Positions 32,003 to 38,854 of a stretch of DNA of 38,854 nt are shown piece by piece. Numbering within the stretch: position 1 is the first letter of the stretch; each line of letters starts with the position of its first letter. Under the pieces are notes generated by a model that had not been told where the DNA came from, did no database searches, and saw only the letters and a program-made list of their open reading frames with translations. The translations under genes were made by a program, and so were the position numbers. Source of the DNA: Spirochaetaceae bacterium (GTDB taxonomy: Bacteria > Spirochaetota > Spirochaetia > SZUA-6 > Bin103). The stretch covers positions 1 through 38,854 of the forward strand of contig JAPPNY010000187.1 of assembly GCA_028818385.1 (NCBI GenBank), written 5' to 3'.

Positions 32003-33421
32003 ATGCCGATTAACGTCAACATTCCGACGCCGCTGCGGCAGTTTCTGGACGGCCGGCCGACCGTCACCATCGACGCCGCCACCGACGTGGCCGACCTGCT
32101 CGGCCAGCTCACCGCGCTCAGCGCCGACCTCAAGAAACACCTGCTGAACGCGGACGGCACCGTGCCCGGCTACGTCAACGTCTACGTCAACGACGACAGC
32201 ATCCGCGACCGTGACGGAGAGGCGACGCCGGTCGCCGACGGGGACGAGATCTCCATCGTGCCGTCCATCGCGGGCGGCGCAGGACCCCTCGGTACGGACG
32301 AGTTGGCGCGCTACAGCCGCCACATCATCATGCCGGAGGTGGGCCAGGAGGGGCAGCAGCGGCTCAAGGACAGCTCCGCGCTGCTCATCGGCGCCGGCGG
32401 CCTGGGCTCTCCGTTGGCGCTCTACCTGACCGCCGCCGGGGTGGGCCGCATCGGCATCGTCGAGTTCGACGTGGTCGATCGCACCAACCTGCAGCGCCAG
32501 ATCCTGTACGGCGAATCGACCGTGGGCGTCGCCAAGCTCGACGCCGCCGCCGAGCGCCTCGCCGACCTCAACCCGCACGTGCAGATCGATCGCATCCCCC
32601 AGCAACTCTCGTCCCAGAACGCGCTGTCGATCTTCCGCGACTACGACGTGGTCGCCGACGGCACCGACAACTTCCCGACCCGCTACCTGGTCAACGACGC
32701 CTGCGTGCTCACCGGCAAGCCCAACGTGTACGGATCCATCTTCCGCTTCGAGGGCCAGGTCTCCGTGTTCAACCACGACGGCGGGCCCTGCTACCGCTGC
32801 CTGTACCCGGAGCCGCCGCCGCCGGGGCTGGTCCCGTCCTGCGCCGAAGGCGGCGTGTTCGGCGTGCTGCCCGGCATCGTCGGCGCCATGCAGGCCAACG
32901 AGGTGATCAAGCTGCTGCTCGGCGTCGGCGACGTCGCCAGTGGCCGCTACCTGCTGTTCGACGCGCTCAAGCTGTCGTTCCGGGAGCTGCGCCTGCGCCG
33001 CAACCCCGACTGCCCGGTCTGCGGCGACTCGCCGACGATAACCGAGCTGATCGACTACGAGCAATTCTGCGGCATCCCCTCAGGCGGCGCCGAGGAAGAG
33101 GGTGTGCCGGAGATCGACGTGCACGAGTTGGCCCGCCGCCTGGACAACGGGTCGGAGACCGTCCTGATCGACGTCAGGGAACCGTTCGAGCACGAGATCA
33201 ACAGCATCGAGCAGGCGCAGCTCATCCCGCTCGGCGAGTTGCCGGACCGGCTCTCGGAGCTGTCGCAGAGCGACTCGTACGTCGTCCATTGCAAGATGGG
33301 CGGGCGCAGTGCCAAGGCGGTGGAGCTGATGCGCTCGGAAGGGTTCTCCGACGTGGTCAACCTGGCCGGCGGCATCGACGCCTGGGTCGAGGAGATCGAC
33401 CCCGACCAACCGAGTTATTGA
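32003..33421 (+). CDS. CysO-like sulfur carrier fused to MoeZ/ThiF-type E1 and rhodanese
   Basis: Three domains are joined in 472 residues. Residues 1-92 are a ThiS/MoaD-family ubiquitin-like carrier closest in pattern to mycobacterial CysO (VNVYVNDDSIR, ending SIVPSIAGG with Gly91-Gly92). Residues ~97-350 are an adenylating E1: GAGGLGS nucleotide loop at 130-136, zinc pairs CYRC (263, 266) and CPVC (337, 340), and catalytic Cys at about 280 in SCAEGG. Residues ~370-472 are a rhodanese with persulfide Cys at about 430 (VVHCKMGGRS). Normally the carrier is a free protein ending in GG. Here the GG is followed directly by AGPLG and the E1. Three bases after the JAMM gene. Confidence 0.92.
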   Translation: MPINVNIPTPLRQFLDGRPTVTIDAATDVADLLGQLTALSADLKKHLLNADGTVPGYVNVYVNDDSIRDRDGEATPVADGDEISIVPSIAGGAGPLGTDELARYSRHIIMPEVGQEGQQRLKDSSALLIGAGGLGSPLALYLTAAGVGRIGIVEFDVVDRTNLQRQILYGESTVGVAKLDAAAERLADLNPHVQIDRIPQQLSSQNALSIFRDYDVVADGTDNFPTRYLVNDACVLTGKPNVYGSIFRFEGQVSVFNHDGGPCYRCLYPEPPPPGLVPSCAEGGVFGVLPGIVGAMQANEVIKLLLGVGDVASGRYLLFDALKLSFRELRLRRNPDCPVCGDSPTITELIDYEQFCGIPSGGAEEEGVPEIDVHELARRLDNGSETVLIDVREPFEHEINSIEQAQLIPLGELPDRLSELSQSDSYVVHCKMGGRSAKAVELMRSEGFSDVVNLAGGIDAWVEEIDPDQPSY

Positions 33422-33523
33422 CCGCCCCAAATCGGTCGCCTGACGGCGAACGATTTGGCCCAGCCCCTCCTTCCGCTCCGAGTCCTTCGGACTTGCCGCT
33501 GAAGCGGCAAATCCGACAGACTC
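33421..33523 (+). repeat. Two-hairpin dispersed repeat, copy B
   Basis: This begins at the final base of the preceding stop codon. Hairpin 1 spans 33427-33458, with CCAAATCG paired to CGATTTGG and inner GTCGCC/GGCGA pairing. The C-rich linker is CCCAGCCCCTCC. Hairpin 2 spans 33480-33523, with GAGTC/GACTC outer arms and TTGCCGCT/AGCGGCAA inner arms. It lies between the sulfur-carrier gene and leuC. Together with copies A and C it shows changes that preserve pairing, so the structure appears to be selected. Confidence 0.8.
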
Positions 33524-33562
33524 CTCGCGCGGAAACGGGCCATGCAGCAAAGGAGCACATTG

Positions 33563-34972
33563 ATGGGAAAGAGTCTTCTGGACAAGGTGTGGGATCTGCA
33601 CCGCGTGGCTGAGCTGCCGTCCGGTGAGACCCAGCTCTTCGTGGGGCTGCACCTCGTGCACGAGGTCACCTCGCCGCAGGCATTTGCCATGTTGCGCGAG
33701 CGCGGCCTCGCCGTCCGCCACCCGGAGCTCACCGTCGCCACGGTCGACCACATCGTGCCGACCGACGACGTGCAGCGCCCGTTCGCGGATCCGATGGCAG
33801 AGCAGATGCTGCAGCATCTGGAGCGCAACGTCGCCGAGCACGGCATCCGCTACTACGGGCTCGGCCACGCCGAGCAGGGCATCGTGCACGTGATCGGCCC
33901 GCAGCTCGGCCTCACCCAGCCGGGCATGACGATCGCCTGCGGCGACTCGCACACCTCCACGCACGGCGCGTTCGGGGCGATCGCATTCGGCATCGGCACC
34001 TCGCAGGTGCGCGACGTGCTGGCCACGCAGACGCTGGCCATGCGCAAGCCGAAGCTGCGCCGCATCACGGTGGAGGGCGACCTCGGCCCCGGCGTCTACG
34101 CCAAGGACGTGATCCTGTCGATCATCGCCACCCTGGGGGTGAAGGGCGGCATCGGCTACGCCTACGAGTACGGAGGCTCCACCATCGACGCGCTGGACAT
34201 GGAAGGGCGCATGTCGATCTGCAACATGAGCATCGAGGGCGGCGCCCGCGTCGGCTACGTCAACCCGGACCGGACCACCTTCGACTTCCTGCGCGGGCGC
34301 TCCGAGGCGCCGGCCGGCGACGGCTGGGAGCGGGCGGTCGAGTTCTGGCGCGGCATGGCGTCGGACCCGGACACCGCCTACGACGACGAGGTGGTGCTCA
34401 AGGCCGCCGACATCGAGCCGGTGGTCACCTGGGGCACCAACCCCGGCCAGTCCGCGGCGGTCACCGACATGATTCCCGACCCGGAGCGCGCGTCGGACGA
34501 GCTGCGCGACGGGATGGCCGCGGCGCTCGGCCACATGAAGCTGAGCCCGGGGGCGCCCCTGGCCGGCACGCCGATCGACGTGGCCTTCATCGGCTCGTGC
34601 ACGAACAGCCGGCTGACCGACCTGCGCGAAGCGGCGCGGGTGGTGGAGGGCCGGCGCGTCTCGTCCGGGGTCAAGGCGCTGGTGGTGCCCGGATCGCGCC
34701 GCATCGCCGATCAGGCTGTCTCCGAGGGGCTGCGCGAGGTGTTCGAGGCGGCCGGGTTCGAGTGGCGCGGCGCCGGCTGCTCGATGTGCCTGGCGATGAA
34801 CCCGGACAAGCTGGAAGGGGCGCAGATCTCGGCCTCCTCGTCGAACCGCAACTTCGTCGGCCGGCAGGGGTCGCCGGACGGGCGCACGCTGCTGATGAGC
34901 CCGGCCATGGTGGCGGCGGCCGCGGTCGCAGGCCGGGTCACCGACGTGCGCGAGCTGCTGGGGGCCAACTGA
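33563..34972 (+). CDS. leuC: 3-isopropylmalate dehydratase large subunit
   Basis: LeuC with LeuD isomerises 2-isopropylmalate to 3-isopropylmalate in leucine synthesis. The aconitase-fold blocks are present: [21 protein letters not shown] near residue 131, and the [4Fe-4S] cysteines in GSCTNSR and GCSMCLAMN. The 469 residues are normal. ATG 33563 is chosen over the in-frame ATG 33542 because an AAAGGAG ribosome site lies at 33549-33555, seven bases before it. The stop overlaps the leuD ATG (ATGA-type). The intergenic repeat copy B lies just upstream. Confidence 0.95.
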   Translation: MGKSLLDKVWDLHRVAELPSGETQLFVGLHLVHEVTSPQAFAMLRERGLAVRHPELTVATVDHIVPTDDVQRPFADPMAEQMLQHLERNVAEHGIRYYGLGHAEQGIVHVIGPQLGLTQPGMTIACGDSHTSTHGAFGAIAFGIGTSQVRDVLATQTLAMRKPKLRRITVEGDLGPGVYAKDVILSIIATLGVKGGIGYAYEYGGSTIDALDMEGRMSICNMSIEGGARVGYVNPDRTTFDFLRGRSEAPAGDGWERAVEFWRGMASDPDTAYDDEVVLKAADIEPVVTWGTNPGQSAAVTDMIPDPERASDELRDGMAAALGHMKLSPGAPLAGTPIDVAFIGSCTNSRLTDLREAARVVEGRRVSSGVKALVVPGSRRIADQAVSEGLREVFEAAGFEWRGAGCSMCLAMNPDKLEGAQISASSSNRNFVGRQGSPDGRTLLMSPAMVAAAAVAGRVTDVRELLGAN

Positions 34973-35583
34973 TGAGCACCGACGCCCGCATCACCGCCGT
35001 CGCCGGCACCGGCGTGCCGGTACGCGGCGACGACATCGACACCGACCGCATCATCCCCGCGCGCTACCTGAAGGCGGTCACCTTCGACGGCCTGGGCGAG
35101 CACGCATTCCAGGACGAGCGGGTCGCCGCCGACGGCTCGCGCAAGGGGCACCCGTTCGACGACCCGCGCTACGCCGGCGCGCAGGTTCTGTTCGTGAACG
35201 ACAACTTCGGCTGCGGATCGTCGCGGGAGCACGCGCCGCAGGCGCTCTACCGCTCCGGCCTCCGCGCCATCGTCGGCGGCTCCTTTGCGGAGATCTTCGC
35301 CGGCAACTGCCTGGTGATGGGCCTGCCGCTGCTGACCTCGGACTTGGTCGCCGAGTGGCAGGACCGCATCGAGGCGGCGCCCGACACGCCGGTGCGGGTC
35401 GACCTGGAGCAGTCGACGATCACGATCGGCGGTGACACGTACCCGGTCGAGATGCCGGAGGCGGCGCGCCGGTCGCTGGTCGCGGGCACCTGGGACTCGA
35501 CGGCGGCGCTGCTCGCCGGCGACCAGGCGATCGGCGCCACCGCGGCGCGGATCCCCTACCTGCAATGGAGAACGAGCGCATGA
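34972..35583 (+). CDS. leuD: 3-isopropylmalate dehydratase small subunit
   Basis: This is the swivelling small subunit of isopropylmalate isomerase (203 residues). The DDIDTDRIIPARYLK block is at residues 21-35, and the NFGCGSSREHAPQAL motif is near residue 80. The start is ATG 34972, overlapping the leuC stop; upstream continuation of the frame lies inside leuC. The stop overlaps the preferred ilvD start. The genes for isopropylmalate synthase and dehydrogenase (leuA, leuB) are not in the window. Confidence 0.95.
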   Translation: MSTDARITAVAGTGVPVRGDDIDTDRIIPARYLKAVTFDGLGEHAFQDERVAADGSRKGHPFDDPRYAGAQVLFVNDNFGCGSSREHAPQALYRSGLRAIVGGSFAEIFAGNCLVMGLPLLTSDLVAEWQDRIEAAPDTPVRVDLEQSTITIGGDTYPVEMPEAARRSLVAGTWDSTAALLAGDQAIGATAARIPYLQWRTSA

Positions 35584-37259
35584 GCGACCTGAACATCCGC
35601 AGCCGCGCGATGACCGCCGGCGTGGAGCGCACGCCGAACCGGGCCATGCTGCGCGCCGTCGGCTTCACCGACGAGGACTTCGACAAGCCGATCGTCGGCA
35701 TCGCCTCAGCCGGAAGCGACGTGACGCCGTGCAACGTGCACCTGGACGACCTGGCCGACCGGGCGCGCGCGGGCGTGCGCGACTCCGGCGGCGTGCCGGT
35801 GCGCTACAACACCTTCGTGGTCACCGACGGCGAGGCGATGGGCCACGAGGGCATGAAGTGCTCGCTGGTCAGCCGCGAGGCGATCGCCGACACGATCGAG
35901 CTGGTCACCCGCGGCCACCAGCTCGACGCCATCCTGGGCGTGGCCGGCTGCGACAAGACCATCCCCGGCACCGTGATGCCCATGGCCCGCCTGGACGTGC
36001 CGAGCATCTTCGTCTACGGCGGCACCATCCTGCCGGGCAACTTCCGCGGGCGGGACGTGGACATCGTGTCGGCCTTCGAGTCGGTGGGCGCCTTCAGCGC
36101 CGGCCGCATCGACGAGGAGGAGCGCCACGGCATCGAGTGCACGGCCTGCCCCGGCCCCGGCGCCTGCGGCGGCATGTACACGGCCAACACGATGGCGTCC
36201 GCGATGGAGGCGATCGGCATGACGCTGCCGGGCAACGCCTCCATCCCCGCCGTCGACGAGCGCAAGGCGGCGGAGATGGACCGCGCCGGCCGGGCGCTGA
36301 TGGACGCGGTGCGCGCCGGACGCACGCCGCGGCAGATCATGACCCACGACGCGTTCGAGAACGCGATCCGGGTGGTGATGGCGCTCGGCGGCTCGACCAA
36401 CGCCGTGCTGCACCTGCTGGCGCTCGCGCACGAGGCGGAGGTGCCGCTGTCGATCGACGAGTTCAACGCCTTCTGCGACACCACGCCGACCATCGCCGAC
36501 CTCAAGCCGGCCGGCCGCTACGTGATGCGCGACCTGGACCGGGTGGGCGGCGTGCAGGCGGCGATGAAGCTGCTGCTCGACGCCGGCCTCCTGCACGGCG
36601 ACTGCCTGACCGTGAACGGCTGCACGGTGGCCGAGAACCTGGCCGACGTCAGTGTGGAGCTGGAAGGCCAGGACGTGCTGTATCCGCTGTCGGCGCCGGT
36701 CAAGCCGACCGGGCCGATCAGCGTGATCAAGGGCAACCTGGCCCCGGAGGGGGCGGTGCTGAAGAGCTCGGGCGTGACCGTGCGCCGCCACACCGGGCCG
36801 GCGCGGGTGTTCGACGAGGAGGAAAGCGCCCTGCGCGCGATCCTGGACGGCTCGATCGTCGCCGGCGACGTGGTGGTGATCCGCTACGAGGGGCCGCGCG
36901 GCGGCCCGGGCATGCGCGAGATGCTGGCGCCGACCTCGGCTATCGCCGGCGCCGGGCTGATCGCGGACGTGGCGCTGATCACCGACGGCCGCTTCTCCGG
37001 CGGCAGCCACGGCATCGTCGTCGGCCACGTCGCCCCCGAGGCGCAGGCCGGCGGACCGATCGCCGCGGTGCAGGAGGGCGATGAGATCACCCTCGACCTG
37101 GACGCCAACACGATCGACGTGGACCTGACGGATCAGGAGATCGAGGCGCGGCTGCGCGAGATCAAGCCGGCCGAGCGGCCCATCCCCTACCAGCGCGGCG
37201 TGCTCGCCAAGTACGCGCGGCTGGTCTCATCGGCCAGCCTGGGGGCCATCACGCACTGA
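35580..37259 (+). CDS. ilvD: Dihydroxy-acid dehydratase
   Basis: IlvD dehydrates 2,3-dihydroxy-3-methylbutanoate and its isoleucine-route analogue, in branched-chain amino acid synthesis. Cysteines of the Fe-S cluster occur in the [14 protein letters not shown] and CPGPGACGG motifs. The 559 residues match the family. ATG 35580 overlaps the leuD stop, in line with the 4-base overlaps elsewhere; in-frame ATG 35565 would add five residues (MENER). It ends the leuCD-ilvD unit. A short hairpin lies 12 bases after its stop. Confidence 0.96.
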   Translation: MSDLNIRSRAMTAGVERTPNRAMLRAVGFTDEDFDKPIVGIASAGSDVTPCNVHLDDLADRARAGVRDSGGVPVRYNTFVVTDGEAMGHEGMKCSLVSREAIADTIELVTRGHQLDAILGVAGCDKTIPGTVMPMARLDVPSIFVYGGTILPGNFRGRDVDIVSAFESVGAFSAGRIDEEERHGIECTACPGPGACGGMYTANTMASAMEAIGMTLPGNASIPAVDERKAAEMDRAGRALMDAVRAGRTPRQIMTHDAFENAIRVVMALGGSTNAVLHLLALAHEAEVPLSIDEFNAFCDTTPTIADLKPAGRYVMRDLDRVGGVQAAMKLLLDAGLLHGDCLTVNGCTVAENLADVSVELEGQDVLYPLSAPVKPTGPISVIKGNLAPEGAVLKSSGVTVRRHTGPARVFDEEESALRAILDGSIVAGDVVVIRYEGPRGGPGMREMLAPTSAIAGAGLIADVALITDGRFSGGSHGIVVGHVAPEAQAGGPIAAVQEGDEITLDLDANTIDVDLTDQEIEARLREIKPAERPIPYQRGVLAKYARLVSSASLGAITH

Positions 37260-37270
37260 AGTCATGGGTA

Positions 37271-37292
37271 GCCTCCGATGCGAGTAGGAGGC
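37271..37292. terminator. Short hairpin after ilvD
   Basis: GCCTCC (37271-37276) pairs with GGAGGC (37287-37292) over a 10-base loop, 12 bases after the ilvD stop. No T run follows, so it would be an atypical terminator; termination of the leuCD-ilvD transcript is inferred from position only. Confidence 0.3.
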
Positions 37293-37780
37293 CCAAAGGC
37301 AATGTGGTCTCCAGGGTTTCGTGTGGGTGAGGCGGCCCGGACGTCGCGGCGTCACGGCGCCCGCGTCGATGCCGGCGATCAGCCATAACCAGTTGCTCCA
37401 AGGCGGCTACCGAAGCTGCGGGCAACTTGCGCGCCCGCGGCACAGCGACGGTCGGCCATGAGCAGGGCCGGTTTATTGCTATTCCAGCCTTCGTGGGCTG
37501 GGAGTTCAGCCCCCAGACACGAAAAAGACACGTGTACCTTTGGAGTATTCACGATATATGCATGGATTTGGATGGTTACCCGAGTATATGATAGCCCCGT
37601 CATGCAAGCTGATTCCTTCTCGACCGCCCTTGCCGCCCCGTTGGAGTCGTGCGATGACAACTTTTCCACACGGATTCCTGAAGAGCCGGGCAATATGAAC
37701 AAGCCCAATACGACCATCGCGTATCAATCTCGCCTCCGAATCGCGGACTACGGCCGCCCAGTCGCTCACTCACAGAATTC
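37293..37780. other. About 490-base non-coding stretch at a composition boundary
   Basis: I see no supported gene here. GC content falls part-way through, with AT-rich runs such as TATATGCATGG and TATATGATAG around 37550-37590. Open frames on both strands lack family similarity and ribosome sites. No tRNA-like fold, direct repeat or integrase site was found by eye. It contains the upstream region of the following lipoprotein, but no -35/-10 pair with good spacing was found. Confidence 0.5.
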
Positions 37781-38854
37781 GTGCTCAGTCGACGGTTCCT
37801 CCGCGGTATTCTGGTGCTTCCCATTCTGGCGGTTACTATCAGTGCCCTCGTCGCGGGGTGTGACGTCGTCCCGCCGAACCCACAAGCTGGAGCCAAGCCG
37901 CCAGAGCAGGTAGCCAACGGGAATCCCTCAAACACGCAGAGTGTATCGTCACCGGAGCAAGTGACCAACCGGAGTCCAAGGCAGAGCGCACAGGGTGTGT
38001 CAGTACGTGTGATTGTGAGCTGGGAGGACGGCGGAGGCGCGACGAGTTACGACGTGTATTTTGACACGTCCGACCCGCCGGACTATGTACGCAATCAGAC
38101 TGGGACTACATATGACCCTCCGGGAGACCTGACCCACGACGGGATCTATTACTGGCGGATTGATCCGAGAAACGGCGCCGGAGTGACGACAGGCCGCGTG
38201 TGGTCGTTCCAAACGATGGCAAAGTCTTCAGAGTACGACTTGGTTGTCGATTCTCTTCCCGTAGCGGGACCTCTGGCTCCAGAGTCGTCCTTTACCTTTT
38301 CGGTCACGGTTCAGAACCGTCGTGGTCGTTCTCCTGAGACGACGTTACGTTACTATCGCTCGCCCGATGAGATGATCCACAGCTCCGATCATGAGGTTGG
38401 TACCGATACTGTGCCTTCATTGGGTCAGTACCGCAGAAGTACACACAGAATAGACCTGACCGCACCATCGACGCCCGGTACTGTCTACTACGGAGCATGT
38501 GTGGATGATGTAGCCGGCCAGTCCAACACGAGCAACTGCTCGACGGGGCGTCCCGTCGTGGTAGTCGGTACGAACCTCAGCGTATCTGCGTCGTTGAGTT
38601 TACCTCGCGACCGGTACATTCCACTCGTCGGCCCAACTGGGTTTGATCCCATATCCGTGGTTGCAGGACAGCGATTCACCGTTTCTGCATGGGTATCGGG
38701 TTCGCCGATATTTGACTCTTCTGCGACGATGTTGCGGTATTACCGATCATCCGACTCTGCAATCGATGACTCCGACGAGCAGATAGGGGTCGTTAGTGTG
38801 TTCCTGTCCGGCAATCCCCGGTTTGAGAGAAGGAGCCAGCGGGGAGCGCCTGTA
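37781..38854 (+). CDS. Lipoprotein with FN3-like domain and CARDB-like repeats (cut by window end)
   Basis: An open frame of 358 codons runs off the window. It starts at GTG 37781, the first start after an in-frame stop near 37670, and begins with a lipoprotein signal (RRFLRGILVLPILAVT) ending in LVAGC, with the lipidated Cys at residue 27. A Pro/Asn/Gln-rich stretch follows, then a fibronectin-III-like domain (YDVYFDTSD, then GIYYWRIDPRNGAG) to about residue 148. Two copies of a CARDB-like unit begin at about 152 and 285. Their LRYYRS motif recurs at residues 189 and 318, a period of about 129. It is probably a surface-exposed adhesion-type protein. The AT-richer codon use differs from the rest of the window. 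Confidence 0.75.
   Translation, partial: MLSRRFLRGILVLPILAVTISALVAGCDVVPPNPQAGAKPPEQVANGNPSNTQSVSSPEQVTNRSPRQSAQGVSVRVIVSWEDGGGATSYDVYFDTSDPPDYVRNQTGTTYDPPGDLTHDGIYYWRIDPRNGAGVTTGRVWSFQTMAKSSEYDLVVDSLPVAGPLAPESSFTFSVTVQNRRGRSPETTLRYYRSPDEMIHSSDHEVGTDTVPSLGQYRRSTHRIDLTAPSTPGTVYYGACVDDVAGQSNTSNCSTGRPVVVVGTNLSVSASLSLPRDRYIPLVGPTGFDPISVVAGQRFTVSAWVSGSPIFDSSATMLRYYRSSDSAIDDSDEQIGVVSVFLSGNPRFERRSQRGAPV

Noticed and set aside
37249..37968. Several short minus- and plus-strand frames after ilvD
   Set aside because: No family similarity, no ribosome sites, and they overlap each other; the lipoprotein frame at 37781 is better supported.
1..38854. CRISPR arrays, rRNA, tRNA genes, transposases
   Set aside because: No regularly spaced direct repeats, no cloverleaf or T-loop sequence in the intergenic gaps, and no recombinase motif was seen.

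Overview
The window is a GC-rich (about 70 % by eye) bacterial chromosome segment, densely packed with housekeeping and metabolic genes. Nearly all are on the + strand, often joined by 4-base GTGA or ATGA overlaps. No rRNA, tRNA, CRISPR array, phage or transposase gene is visible. A complete bacterial mevalonate operon, a Mycobacterium-like CysO/Mec/CysM sulfur-carrier cluster, PHP-fold hydrolase and repeat-bearing lipoprotein genes, and wide use of GTG starts fit an uncultured GC-rich lineage. Spirochaetota is my best guess, but the taxon is an inference and not proven by any marker here.

Layout. 1-87 is near-pure G/C low-complexity sequence, probably a contig-end artefact. 98-6111 is an operon of two sugar ABC permeases and two tandem ADP-ribosylglycohydrolase-like proteins; the solute-binding protein and ATPase lie outside the window. 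6125-7570 (minus strand) is an iscA-like gene followed by a small unknown gene, a truncated antidote fragment and a HicAB toxin-antitoxin pair. 7690-9510 holds a Uma2-like nuclease, a cupin and a small Cys-rich protein. 9634-14696 is queG-mnmE-mnmG (wobble-base tRNA modification) plus a ferredoxin-NADP reductase-like gene. 14693-17299 holds a class C beta-lactamase-like serine hydrolase and a divergent DUF4143 ATPase. 17352-18704 is miaB.

18701-24347 encodes the five mevalonate-pathway enzymes from HMG-CoA synthase to diphosphomevalonate decarboxylase, giving isopentenyl diphosphate from acetoacetyl-CoA; no IPP isomerase is present. 24363-27188 carries a PHP-fold metallohydrolase, a DoxX membrane protein and a PD40 lipoprotein. 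27278-30668 holds a CPA2 cation/proton antiporter, a PTS-IIA protein with an additional C-terminal domain, and a lone 2-oxoacid dehydrogenase E2. 30679-33421 is cysM, a JAMM peptidase, and a single polypeptide fusing a CysO-like ubiquitin-fold sulfur carrier, a MoeZ/ThiF-type E1 and a rhodanese. 33563-37259 is leuC-leuD-ilvD. From 37260 the sequence becomes AT-richer and holds the start of a lipoprotein (37781 onward, cut by the window edge) with an FN3-like domain and about 129-residue CARDB-like repeats.

The most notable non-coding signal is a dispersed repeat in three copies (9511-9611, 19999-20100 inverted, 33421-33523). Each copy consists of two successive hairpins joined by a conserved C-rich linker. 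The stem sequences differ between copies but stay paired through compensatory changes, and each copy abuts a stop codon. The most notable coding signals are the carrier-E1-rhodanese fusion beside a JAMM peptidase, an MnmE whose G4 (NKxD) motif is not recognisable, and the PTS-IIA/extra-domain protein beside an antiporter.
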